From positions 1-64,000 of the forward strand of contig JAUQQK010000003.1 of assembly GCA_030549905.1 (NCBI GenBank): 64,000 nucleotides of DNA, written 5' to 3'. Under the pieces are notes generated by a model. That model was not told the DNA's origin. It worked only from the letters and a program-made list of their open reading frames with translations, and searched no databases. This document shows positions 8,994 to 19,503 of the stretch, one piece after another. This DNA is from Aquificota bacterium. GTDB taxonomy: Bacteria > Aquificota > Aquificia > Aquificales > Aquificaceae. Numbering within the stretch: position 1 is the stretch's first letter; each line of letters starts with the position of its first letter. A program made the position numbers and the translations under genes.

Positions 8994-9284
8994 ATGAAAG
9001 ACTGGAAAATTTACAGAGAAAAGTTAGAAGAGCTTAAGGCTGGCTTAGAGAAAGAGCTTTCTGGACTTGATGTGGAGTATGAGCTCAGAGAGCCGGATGA
9101 ACACACGAGAGTGCCTTACATTCTTTTAAGATACTACACGGACGAGGAGCATACCCACGAAAGAAAAGTGGAGCTTTTTGAATACTACCTTACAGCCCCG
9201 GTGGAAGAAACGATAAAGCTCATAAAGGACATGGTGGAAGAGTTTCTTATGGAAATAGACCAGAGCGAATATGGCGGTGGTTGA
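8994..9284 (+). CDS. Conserved-looking small hypothetical protein
   Basis: A 96-aa protein I do not recognise. It is highly charged and mostly helical at both ends, with a central EHTRVPYILLRYYTDEEH segment that reads like two beta strands, and it has no membrane segment. I start it at the ATG at 8994, directly divergent from rnr, because the upstream extension of the open frame is antisense to rnr and low in complexity. It is followed by a 45-bp gap with a promoter-like TATAAT and then rpsO, so it is probably separately transcribed or weakly linked to rpsO. Confidence 0.7.
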   Translation: MKDWKIYREKLEELKAGLEKELSGLDVEYELREPDEHTRVPYILLRYYTDEEHTHERKVELFEYYLTAPVEETIKLIKDMVEEFLMEIDQSEYGGG

Positions 9285-9286
9285 GT

Positions 9287-9292
9287 TATAAT
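9287..9292 (+). promoter_or_regulatory. Putative -10 box for rpsO-pnp
   Basis: TATAAT in an AT-rich gap, 38 bp upstream of the rpsO start. A convincing -35 box at the right distance is not visible. The predicted leader is about 30 nt and contains the strong Shine-Dalgarno GGAGGA. Confidence 0.5.
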
Positions 9293-9329
9293 ATTAATTT
9301 TAGTATCTATAAAAAGCAGGAGGACTAAA

Positions 9330-9602
9330 ATGGCTTTACCAAAGGCTGTAAAGGGCGAGATTATTAAGAGCTTCCAGAGGCATGAAAGCGATACAGGCTC
9401 GCCCGAGGTTCAGATAGCCATACTGACGGAGCGTATAAACAGGCTCACAGAACATCTGAAAAAACACAAAAAAGACATACATTCAAGACGCGGGCTTATT
9501 GCCCTTATACACGCAAGGAGAAGGCACCTTGAATACTTAAAAGAGAAGGATTATAAGAAATACTTGGAAGTGGTAGAAAAGCTTGGTCTAAAGGTAAGGT
9601 GA
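9330..9602 (+). CDS. rpsO: 30S ribosomal protein S15
   Basis: Small-subunit protein S15 (90 aa, normal length), which binds 16S rRNA helices of the central domain. The motif [19 protein letters not shown] and the helical [16 protein letters not shown] are fully conserved. A strong ribosome-binding site, AGGAGGAC, precedes the ATG. The stop TGA overlaps the pnp start ATG. The rpsO-pnp pair is the same order as in E. coli, where S15 represses its own translation; whether that holds here is not visible. Confidence 0.98.
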   Translation: MALPKAVKGEIIKSFQRHESDTGSPEVQIAILTERINRLTEHLKKHKKDIHSRRGLIALIHARRRHLEYLKEKDYKKYLEVVEKLGLKVR

Positions 9603-11677
9603 TGGAAAGGGTCAGTGCAAAACTTGGTGATGCGGAAGTTATCATTGAAACAGGGCATTATGCCAAGCTCTCCGACGGTGCGGTTGTTGTCAGGCAGGGA
9701 GACACTGCTGTTCTTGTAACCGCGGTAATGTCGGAGGAGCCCGTTCAGGGCATAGACTTTGTTCCCCTGTCGGTAGATTACAGAGAGCAGTCCTCCGCCT
9801 GGGGTAAAATACCGGGGGGCTTTATAAAGAGGGAAGGAAAGCCTACAGAAAGGGAAGTGCTTGTTTCAAGGGTCATAGACAGACCCATAAGACCCATGCT
9901 TCCTGAGGGCTTCTTCCACGATGTGATAATCACAGCTCTTACCCTGTCCGCAGATGACAGGTATGACCCGGACGTGCTTGCCATAACGGGAGCTTCCTGC
10001 GCCCTTCACATATCCCGCATACCCTTTGAAGGACCCATAGCGGGTGTGAGGGTCTGCAGGATAGAGGGCAGGTTTGTGGCAAACCCCACCTACGAAGAGA
10101 GACAGAGGGCAGACCTTGAGATAGTAATGGCGGGCAGTAAGGACGCCATTGTAATGGTGGAGGGCGGTGCAAAGGAGGTGGACGAAGACACGCTTGCGGA
10201 GGCTCTTTATTTTGGTCTTGAAGCCATACAGGACCTTATAAGGGCTCAGGAGGAGCTAAGAAATAAAGTAGGTGTGTCTAAGGCTTCCTTTGAAGGCATG
10301 GAGCTTCCTCCAGAGCTTCAGAAACAGCTTGAAGAATACTGCACGGAAAAAATACTCTACTCCTTTACCATTGGCGACAAAAGAGAAAGGAAGACCTTCC
10401 AGTCCAGCCTTCTCAAGGAGTTTCTTGAGACTAATCAGGTACCGGAGGAGCTTCACTTTAAAGTAGCCTATAACTACAAAAAGCTCACAAGCAAGCTCAT
10501 GCGAAGGAAAGTGCTTGAGGAAGGGGTGAGGATAGACGGAAGGGGTCCAAAAGACATAAGACCCATAAGCATAGAGGTTCATCCCTTTGAAAGACCCCAT
10601 GGCAGTGCCATATTTACAAGGGGTCAAACGCAGGCCTTTGCAACTGTCACCCTTGGCTCTCCTGAGGAAGGACAACTCGTAGAAAGCATATACGAGGGAG
10701 AGACTTTCAAGAGGTTTATGCTTCACTATAACTTCCCGCCCTTTTCTACAGGTGAGGCAAAGACTTGGGGACCACCGAGAAGGCGTGAGATAGGTCATGG
10801 AGCCCTTGCAGAAAGAGCCATTGAGCCACTAATACCACCAGAAACGGAGTTTCCTTACATAATAAGGATTGTTTCCAACATACTTGAATCCAATGGCTCC
10901 ACCTCAATGGCAACCGTCTGCGCAGGCTCATTGGCTCTCTTTGATGCAGGCGTGCCCATAAAAAAGCATGTGGCTGGCATAGCCATGGGTCTTATCATGG
11001 AAGGTGAGCGTTATGCCATACTTTCAGACATACTCGGAGACGAGGACCAGCTTGGAGATATGGACTTTAAGGTGGCAGGCACACGGGACGGCATTACCAG
11101 CGTCCAGATGGATATAAAGATAAAGGGTCTTAAGAAGGAGATAATGAAGGAAGCCCTCTATCAGGCAAGGGAGGGCAGGCTATACATTCTTGAAAAAATG
11201 TATGAGGCTATACCCGAGCCAAGAAAAGAGGTATCCCCCTATGCTCCAAAAATAGAGATAATAACCATACCAGAAGACAAAGCCCTTTTGGTTATAGGTC
11301 CCGGTGGCAGGAATGTGAAGGAGTTCAGGGATAAGATGGGCGTTTCCGTATGGGTACACGAGGGTGGCAGGGTTTCCCTCACCTCTAACTCAAAGGAAGC
11401 CTTAGAGGAGGTAAAGAGGATTATTCAGAATATGGTGGCGGAGGTAGAGGTTGGAAAGGTCTATAAGGGCAGGATAACGAGGGTAGAGCCTTACGGCGTT
11501 TTTGTGGAGATATTGCCGGGCAGGGTGGGGCTTTTGCATGTGAGCAAGATGGAGGGGTATATTAAAGATGTGAGGGCTGTCTTCAGCGTGGGTGATGAGA
11601 TAGTGGTGAAGGTGCTTGAGATAGACGAGCAGGGAAGACCAAAGCTGACAAACATAGGCATTTCTCAGCCGGCGTAG
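9602..11677 (+). CDS. pnp: Polyribonucleotide nucleotidyltransferase (PNPase)
   Basis: Phosphorolytic 3'-5' exoribonuclease of mRNA decay (691 aa). Two RNase PH domains are seen (GDTAVLVTAVMS and VDYREQSSAWGKIPGGFIKR in the first; RGQTQAFATVTLG and SNGSTSMATVCAGSLALFDAG in the second), then a KH domain (VIGPGGRNVKEF) and a C-terminal S1 domain (GRITRVEPYGVFVEILPG). The ATG at 9602 overlaps the rpsO stop. The 3' end is unusual: the last codons and the TAG stop are part of the downstream tRNA-Thr gene, with the stop formed by tRNA positions 8-10. Confidence 0.98.
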   Translation: MERVSAKLGDAEVIIETGHYAKLSDGAVVVRQGDTAVLVTAVMSEEPVQGIDFVPLSVDYREQSSAWGKIPGGFIKREGKPTEREVLVSRVIDRPIRPMLPEGFFHDVIITALTLSADDRYDPDVLAITGASCALHISRIPFEGPIAGVRVCRIEGRFVANPTYEERQRADLEIVMAGSKDAIVMVEGGAKEVDEDTLAEALYFGLEAIQDLIRAQEELRNKVGVSKASFEGMELPPELQKQLEEYCTEKILYSFTIGDKRERKTFQSSLLKEFLETNQVPEELHFKVAYNYKKLTSKLMRRKVLEEGVRIDGRGPKDIRPISIEVHPFERPHGSAIFTRGQTQAFATVTLGSPEEGQLVESIYEGETFKRFMLHYNFPPFSTGEAKTWGPPRRREIGHGALAERAIEPLIPPETEFPYIIRIVSNILESNGSTSMATVCAGSLALFDAGVPIKKHVAGIAMGLIMEGERYAILSDILGDEDQLGDMDFKVAGTRDGITSVQMDIKIKGLKKEIMKEALYQAREGRLYILEKMYEAIPEPRKEVSPYAPKIEIITIPEDKALLVIGPGGRNVKEFRDKMGVSVWVHEGGRVSLTSNSKEALEEVKRIIQNMVAEVEVGKVYKGRITRVEPYGVFVEILPGRVGLLHVSKMEGYIKDVRAVFSVGDEIVVKVLEIDEQGRPKLTNIGISQPA

Positions 11678-11739
11678 CTCAGCGGCAGAGCGAGGCACTC
11701 GTAATGCCTAGGTCGTGGGTTCAAATCCCACCGCCGGCT
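11668..11739 (+). tRNA. tRNA-Thr (CGU)
   Basis: A full cloverleaf can be drawn: acceptor GCCGGCG/CGCCGGC, D stem GCUC/GAGC, anticodon stem AGGCA/UGCCU with loop CUCGUAA (anticodon CGU, reading ACG), and T stem GUGGG/CCCAC with loop UUCAAAU. The discriminator is U and CCA is not encoded. Its first 10 bases lie inside the pnp coding sequence, including the pnp stop codon. Confidence 0.95.
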
Positions 11740-11765
11740 GATGATTGAGGGTAAAAAAATTACAC

Positions 11766-12576
11766 ATGCTCACAAAACTGCATAAGCCCAAACCCTTTGT
11801 CAAGTGGGCGGGAGGCAAATGACAGCTTGTTAAAATACTTCTAAAAATAATGCCTAAGGAGTTCAAACTTTATGTGGAGCTTTGTTTTTCAGCCTTTTAC
11901 CTAAAAGAGCCATAATAAACGATGCAAACGAGGAGCTTATAAACGCTTACCTTGTCATAAGGGACCATGTAGAGGAGCTTATTGAAAGCCTGCTAAAGCA
12001 CAAAAACGATAGGAGTTATTACTACAGGATAAGGGCATTAGACCCAAAGAGTTTAGACCCAATAGAAAGAGCAAGCAGGTTTTTATACCTCAATAGAGCC
12101 TGCTATAACGGGTTTTACAGGGAAAATTCTAAAGGCGAATTCAGCGTGCCTTTTGGCAATTACAAAAACATAGATTTTGACTTTGAAAATCTAAGACTTG
12201 TTTCTGAGTATTTGAGAAGTTCTGATTACTTAATAAAGACTACAAAGAAGCCTGTAAAAGTGTAAAAGCAGGAGATTTCGTATTTCTTGACCAACCATAT
12301 TATTTGGAAGGAAAAGGCTTTACAAGATATACGAGGTATGATTTTACGGAAAAAGACCATGCGGAGCTTGCGGAAGTTTTTAAAGAACTTGACAAAAGAG
12401 GGGCTTTTTTACTTCTCACAAACTCTGATATGGACTATATCAGGAAGCTTTACAAAGGCTATAATATTGTCAGCTTAAAAACAAACAGGTTTATAAATAG
12501 CAACCCCTACTTAAGAAGGGCAATGGGTAAGGAGGTTATAATAACAAATTACCATCATGAGGTCTTTAAAGGTTAA
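11766..12576 (+). pseudogene. Degenerate Dam-type DNA adenine methyltransferase
   Basis: Reading all three frames in turn reconstructs a Dam/DpnII-class N6-adenine methyltransferase. It begins with KPFVKWAGGK, is broken by an in-frame TGA at 11820, and loses the SAM-binding motif I (normally EPF.GGG) by a short deletion with a frame change near 11880. It continues with SLLPKRAIINDANEEL and RASRFLYLNRACYNGFYR, shifts frame again near 12235, and ends with the region of motif IV, here LDQPYY instead of DPPY, and LLLTNSDMDYIRKLY. Four independent lesions make a sequencing error unlikely. It starts 26 bp behind the tRNA-Thr gene and ends in dut. Confidence 0.9.
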
Positions 12577-13012
12577 AATTAAACGTCTGCCCCACTCAGA
12601 AGGTTTGCCACTTCCCTTTTATGCCACAGAACACTCAGCAGGTATGGACCTGCTGGCAGCTGTTTATGAACCTATCGTATTAAAACCCATGAAGCGAGTA
12701 CTTGTGCCTACGGGCATAGCTATAGAACTACCACCGGGTTATGAAGCTCAGGTAAGACCAAGAAGCGGGCTTGCCATAAGGCATGGCATAACCTTGCTCA
12801 ACAGCCCCGGCACCATAGATGCGGACTACAGAGGAGAGATAAAGGTAATTGTGGCAAACCTCGGAGAGGAGGACTTTGTGATAAACAGGGGAGACAGGAT
12901 AGCTCAGTTAGTGGTATGTCCTGTGGTTAGGGTAGAGTGGGAGCCATCGGAGGAGCTTTCTCAGACGCAAAGGGGAGACGGAGGCTTTGGGTCAACGGGT
13001 TATAATACTTAG
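12557..13012 (+). CDS. dut: dUTP diphosphatase (dUTPase)
   Basis: Hydrolyses dUTP to dUMP, which keeps uracil out of DNA and supplies dTMP synthesis. 151 aa, a trimeric-type dUTPase with all five motifs: HSAGMDLLA (I), RPRSGLA (II), [11 protein letters not shown] (III), [11 protein letters not shown] (IV), and the C-terminal glycine-rich [10 protein letters not shown] (V). The ATG at 12557 overlaps the tail of the methyltransferase pseudogene. The antiporter gene follows after 3 bp. Confidence 0.97.
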   Translation: MRSLKVKIKRLPHSEGLPLPFYATEHSAGMDLLAAVYEPIVLKPMKRVLVPTGIAIELPPGYEAQVRPRSGLAIRHGITLLNSPGTIDADYRGEIKVIVANLGEEDFVINRGDRIAQLVVCPVVRVEWEPSEELSQTQRGDGGFGSTGYNT

Positions 13013-13015
13013 GCT

Positions 13016-14203
13016 ATGGAGCCACACACTGTATTTCTATATCTTGCCCTAATACTCTTCCTTGCCCGCATCATAGGAGACACCTTCGGAAAGCTTGGCG
13101 TTCCTCCCGTGCTGGGCGAGATCCTTGTGGGCATTCTGCTGGGTCAGAGTGCCTTAGGACTTATACAGCCCAATGAAGTTTTAAAGCTCCTTGCAGAAAT
13201 TGGCGTACTTTTTCTTCTCTTTCATATAGGGCTTGAGGCAGATATGCATCAGCTGCGTAAAGTTGGACTTTCTGCTTTCATAGTAGCCTTTGTGGGTGCT
13301 TTTACTCCAATGGTACTGGGGACAGCCCTTGCCTACTACCTTTTAAAGCTACCGCTTACCGTTTCCTTATTTCTTGGAGGAACTCTTACCGCCACCAGCA
13401 TAGGCATAACGGTTCGTGTGCTTGATGACCTCGGAAAGCTCAGAGAGAGGTTTGCTCAGATAGTGCTGGGTGCGGCGGTGCTTGATGATATCTTTGGCGT
13501 CGTAGTGCTTGCAGGTCTATATGAGTTTTCAAAGGAGGGCATAGTACATTTTGATGCCCTCAGTATGCTTGTTTTATACATTGCCACTTTCTTTATCTTC
13601 TCTCCCATACTTGCCCGCCTGCTTGCATACCTTATTCAGCTCCTTTCAAGAAGGCTTGGAACAGAAGACTTCATACCCCCCACCGTGGTGGCTACCGTCT
13701 TTCTCTTTGCCTTCCTTGCCCACGAAGTAGGCTCCCCTGAAATACTGGGAGCCTTTACTGCAGGTCTTGCCCTTTCAAGGAGGTTTGCCCTGCCTTTTGC
13801 CTTATTTCTGAAGACAGACGAGAGAATGGCTCACAAAATAGAGCATACTATAAGACCACTCGTATGGGTTCTAACACCTATATTTTTTGTTTATGTAGGT
13901 CTTCAGCTAAACCTCAAAGCCATAGACTTTAGCTCCCTCATGTTTTGGAAGCTTTCCGTACTTTTACTTTTTGTAGCTATCTTTGGCAAGGTTATTTCAG
14001 GCTTCTTTGTAAAGGGCTTTTTCAAAGAAAAGCTTCTTATAGGCTTTTCCATGCTACCGCGTGGGGAGGTAGGTCTCATATTTGCAGAATTTGGAAGACA
14101 GGCAAGACTGTATGATGACACCCTCTATGCGGTGGTGATATTTGTGGTGGCTTCCACCACCCTTATGTCTCCTGTATTTCTTAAACTTTTAGTCAGGTCA
14201 TGA
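13016..14203 (+). CDS. Cation:proton antiporter, CPA2/Kef-type membrane protein
   Basis: A 395-aa integral membrane protein of the monovalent cation:proton antiporter 2 family (KefB/NapA-like). About 12 hydrophobic segments are seen. The first carries LARIIGDTFGKLGVPPVLGEILVG, shown here only as a region; the LFHIGLEADM and TATSIGITVRVLDDLG segments are typical of the transport core. There is no cytoplasmic TrkA-N domain, so the usual nucleotide-gated regulation of KefC is missing. The ion (Na+ or K+) is not determinable. It overlaps queA by 4 bp (ATGA), indicating cotranscription with dut and queA. Confidence 0.9.
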   Translation: MEPHTVFLYLALILFLARIIGDTFGKLGVPPVLGEILVGILLGQSALGLIQPNEVLKLLAEIGVLFLLFHIGLEADMHQLRKVGLSAFIVAFVGAFTPMVLGTALAYYLLKLPLTVSLFLGGTLTATSIGITVRVLDDLGKLRERFAQIVLGAAVLDDIFGVVVLAGLYEFSKEGIVHFDALSMLVLYIATFFIFSPILARLLAYLIQLLSRRLGTEDFIPPTVVATVFLFAFLAHEVGSPEILGAFTAGLALSRRFALPFALFLKTDERMAHKIEHTIRPLVWVLTPIFFVYVGLQLNLKAIDFSSLMFWKLSVLLLFVAIFGKVISGFFVKGFFKEKLLIGFSMLPRGEVGLIFAEFGRQARLYDDTLYAVVIFVVASTTLMSPVFLKLLVRS

Positions 14204-15204
14204 GGGTAGAAGAGTTTGACTATTATCTTCCTGAAGAGCTGATAGCCAGGTATCCCGTAGAGCCAAGGCATATGGCTCGCCTTATGGTGTTAGACAGGAA
14301 AAATCAAAGCATAAAGCATGATATTTTTTGGAACCTTCCCCTCTACCTTCAAGAAGGAGACCTTTTGGTCTTTAACAACTCAAAGGTGCTTCCCGCAAGG
14401 CTATATGGGAAAAAGCCCACCGGTGGAAAAGTAGAAGTGCTCCTTACAGATTACATCACAAGGGAAGAATGGTACGCACTTGTTGGAGGAAAGTCCATAA
14501 AAGAAGGACTTGTTATAGAGGTGGCTCCTGACCTTAAGGTGCAGGTGCTTAAGCATGTAGAAGGTGGTCGCTTCAAGGTAAGGCTTATTTCTGAAGAGCC
14601 TCTAAAAGCCCTTGATAAATATGGAAAAATACCCATACCGCCTTACTTGAAGCGTGAAGAAGAACCCATAGACAGGGTATATTATCAAACGGTCTTTGCC
14701 AAAGAAGGGGGTTCTGTGGCAGCACCCACCGCAAGCCTGCACTTCTCAGAGGAGCTTCTTCAAAGGCTTGAAGAACATGGCATAAGAAAAGCCTTTATAA
14801 CCCTTCATGTCTCCTATGGCACCTTCAAGCCCGTAAAGGTAGAGAAGGTAGAAGAGCATAGGGTGGAGCCAGAATACGTAAAGGTGCCTGAAGAGACCGT
14901 AGAGCTTATAAAGGAAACAAAGACAAAAGGCAAAAAAGTTATAGCGGTGGGAACTACCGTAGTGCGCGCTATAGAAACGGCAGGCTTTATACCCTACGAG
15001 GGCTGGACTGACCTATACATATACCCGGGCTATCAGTATAAGGTGGTAGATGCTCTCATTACTAATTTTCACCTTCCAAAGTCTTCTCTTTTATTCTTGG
15101 TTTGTGCTTTTGGAGGAAGGGACTTTATACTAAAAGCCTATAAGGTGGCTGTAGAAGAAAGATACCGTTTTTATAGCTATGGAGATGGGATGCTTATACT
15201 CTAA
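14200..15204 (+). CDS. queA: S-adenosylmethionine:tRNA ribosyltransferase-isomerase
   Basis: Queuosine biosynthesis: adds the ribosyl part of SAM to preQ1 in the wobble position of tRNA. 334 aa, normal length. Conserved signatures are FDYYLPEELIARYP at the N-terminus, LVFNNSKVLPARLYG, VAAPTASLHFSEELL, THVSYGTF-like LHVSYGTFKPV, and TNFHLPKSSLLFLVCAFGG near the end. The start codon is in an ATGA overlap with the antiporter. It ends exactly where convergent guaB ends, with no base between the two stop codons. Confidence 0.97.
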   Translation: MRVEEFDYYLPEELIARYPVEPRHMARLMVLDRKNQSIKHDIFWNLPLYLQEGDLLVFNNSKVLPARLYGKKPTGGKVEVLLTDYITREEWYALVGGKSIKEGLVIEVAPDLKVQVLKHVEGGRFKVRLISEEPLKALDKYGKIPIPPYLKREEEPIDRVYYQTVFAKEGGSVAAPTASLHFSEELLQRLEEHGIRKAFITLHVSYGTFKPVKVEKVEEHRVEPEYVKVPEETVELIKETKTKGKKVIAVGTTVVRAIETAGFIPYEGWTDLYIYPGYQYKVVDALITNFHLPKSSLLFLVCAFGGRDFILKAYKVAVEERYRFYSYGDGMLIL

Positions 15205-16671
<1,467 letters not shown>

Positions 16672-16688
16672 TTAGCTCAGAAGGAGTT

Positions 16689-17963
<1,275 letters not shown>

Positions 17964-17978
17964 TTAAAATTTTACACT

Positions 17979-18419
17979 ATGGAGTGGGCACACATTTCCT
18001 CGCTGGTAAACGTGCTTATACTGATAGCCTGCCTTCTCCTCCTGCGTAGAGTGAGCAGGCTCAGGCGAGAGCTTGAACAGATGCACCTTACCCTTGAGCG
18101 TGGCTTTGAAGACATGGAGAAAAGTATAGATATGCGTTTTGAAGAGCTCCTGAAGGAGCTAAGACATATAAGGAGCCTGTTAGAAAGGCTAACAGGTGAA
18201 GAAAGAAAGGGTATGGAGGAGGTTGTGGAGAAGCTTCTTGAAAGGTCTGGAGGGCTTCTTGTGGAGCTTGAGGAGTTTGACAAAGAGGCAAGGCGGATAG
18301 GAGGTGAGCTGAGAAAGGCAAGGCATGAAGCTCAGGAAGTAAGGAAGTTTGTTGAGGAGGTTAAAAGGCTCATAAGGAAGGAAGGAGATGGAGGAGCTCA
18401 AGGCAAGACAAATCCTTAA
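17979..18419 (+). CDS. Hypothetical membrane-anchored coiled-coil protein
   Basis: A 146-aa protein with one N-terminal membrane helix (about residues 9-23, VNVLILIACLLLL) followed by a basic stretch and then an almost continuous charged helix to the C-terminus, with Leu/Glu/Arg heptads predicting coiled coils. By the positive-inside rule the coil would be cytoplasmic. I do not recognise a family. It overlaps the cupin gene downstream by 32 bp, so the two are probably cotranscribed. Any functional link is a guess. Confidence 0.75.
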   Translation: MEWAHISSLVNVLILIACLLLLRRVSRLRRELEQMHLTLERGFEDMEKSIDMRFEELLKELRHIRSLLERLTGEERKGMEEVVEKLLERSGGLLVELEEFDKEARRIGGELRKARHEAQEVRKFVEEVKRLIRKEGDGGAQGKTNP

Positions 18420-18651
18420 AGAGCTTGGCTACAGAAATATATACGTGTGGCAGGACCCTCCTGGCACTTATTATGACTGGCATACGCATCCTGAAGATGA
18501 AGTCAGGTTTATCTTGGAAGGCTCCATAACAATAGGCACGGAAGAGGGGGTGTATCACCTAAGGGCTGGAGACATGCTTGAGGTAAAGGCTGGCACGAGG
18601 CACTGGGCAAGAACGGAAGAGGGCGTGAGGTATCTGTGCGGTAGCAGGTGA
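18388..18651 (+). CDS. Small cupin-domain protein
   Basis: An 87-aa single cupin barrel. The metal-binding cupin motif 1 is seen as WHTHPEDEVRFILEG (two His and the Glu), and motif 2 as HLRAGDMLEVKAGTRHWA with the last His. These residues could hold Fe, Zn or Mn. Small stand-alone cupins have many roles (isomerase, dioxygenase, sensor) and none can be assigned here. The N-terminus is encoded in the overlap with the upstream coiled-coil gene. Confidence 0.85.
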   Translation: MEELKARQILKELGYRNIYVWQDPPGTYYDWHTHPEDEVRFILEGSITIGTEEGVYHLRAGDMLEVKAGTRHWARTEEGVRYLCGSR

Positions 18652-18657
18652 AGGGCT

Positions 18658-19503
18658 TTAGCCTATTTCTCTTCTTCTCATACTTGCCTTAGAAAGGTAG
18701 GCGGTAAGCTTCTCTTCTGAAGAATCTTCAATAAGGCTTCTTAGTTCCATAAGGGCTTTCACAAAGACATCTATAGCCTGCAGCACGTTTTTGGAGTTTT
18801 CCAAGAATATGTCCCTCCACATTATGGGGTCTGAGCCCGCTATACGCGTGAAGTCCTTAAAGCCTCCTCCCGGATATTTAAAGAGGTCTATATCCTTGCT
18901 CATCCTCTCTATAGCCTCCATAAGGGCAAAGGCTACCGCATGGGGAAGGTGTGAAACCGCACCAAAGACAAAATCATGAAAGTATGGGTCCATCTCTTCC
19001 ACCACAGAGCCTATTAGCTTCCAGAGGCTTCTCACCTTTTCCTTAGCCTCAGGGTCTGTTTTTTCTGTGGGTGTGAGAATAAACCTCTTGCCCTTAAAGA
19101 GGTCTTTAAAGGCATTTTCCACGCCAGCCTTTTCCGTGCCTGCTATGGGATGCCCTCCCACAAACCTGTTTCCGAGAAGCTCCTCAAGCATATAAACAAG
19201 GTGTCCCTTTACACTGCCAAGGTCAGACACAAGGCAGGAAGAAGGCAAAAGCTCTTTAAGGGCTTCTCCTATGCCTTTGAAAGTTCTCACGGGCGTGGCA
19301 AGCACTACAAGCTCGGGCTCAAAGTCCTTCATGTCCCTTATGTCCGTAGAACCTTCCTCTATTACCATAAGCTCCTTTGCCCTGTTGATGGCTAAGGGGT
19401 TTATATCCACACCAAAGACCTCACAGCCCGTAGCCTCCTTGCAGGCAAGGGCAAAGGAGCCTCCCATAAAGCCAACGCCTATGACCGCCACCCTACTGAA
19501 CAT
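18658..19503 (-). CDS. tyrA: Prephenate dehydrogenase
   Basis: Tyrosine synthesis: oxidative decarboxylation of prephenate (or arogenate) with NAD(P). The Rossmann motif GVGFMGGSFALA lies right after the start. Further marks are LVVLATPVRTF, LVSDLGSVKG and the active-site GGHPIAGTEKAGVENA. I start at the ATG at 19503 (281 aa), because it places the Rossmann fold at the N-terminus; a TTG at 19527 is possible but adds eight unconserved residues. It overlaps the end of pyrC by 11 bp. Confidence 0.93.
   Translation of the reverse strand: MFSRVAVIGVGFMGGSFALACKEATGCEVFGVDINPLAINRAKELMVIEEGSTDIRDMKDFEPELVVLATPVRTFKGIGEALKELLPSSCLVSDLGSVKGHLVYMLEELLGNRFVGGHPIAGTEKAGVENAFKDLFKGKRFILTPTEKTDPEAKEKVRSLWKLIGSVVEEMDPYFHDFVFGAVSHLPHAVAFALMEAIERMSKDIDLFKYPGGGFKDFTRIAGSDPIMWRDIFLENSKNVLQAIDVFVKALMELRSLIEDSSEEKLTAYLSKASMRRREIG

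Noticed and set aside
11882-12576. Three separate small genes
   Set aside because: Their translations join into one Dam-type methyltransferase, so they are pieces of one pseudogene.
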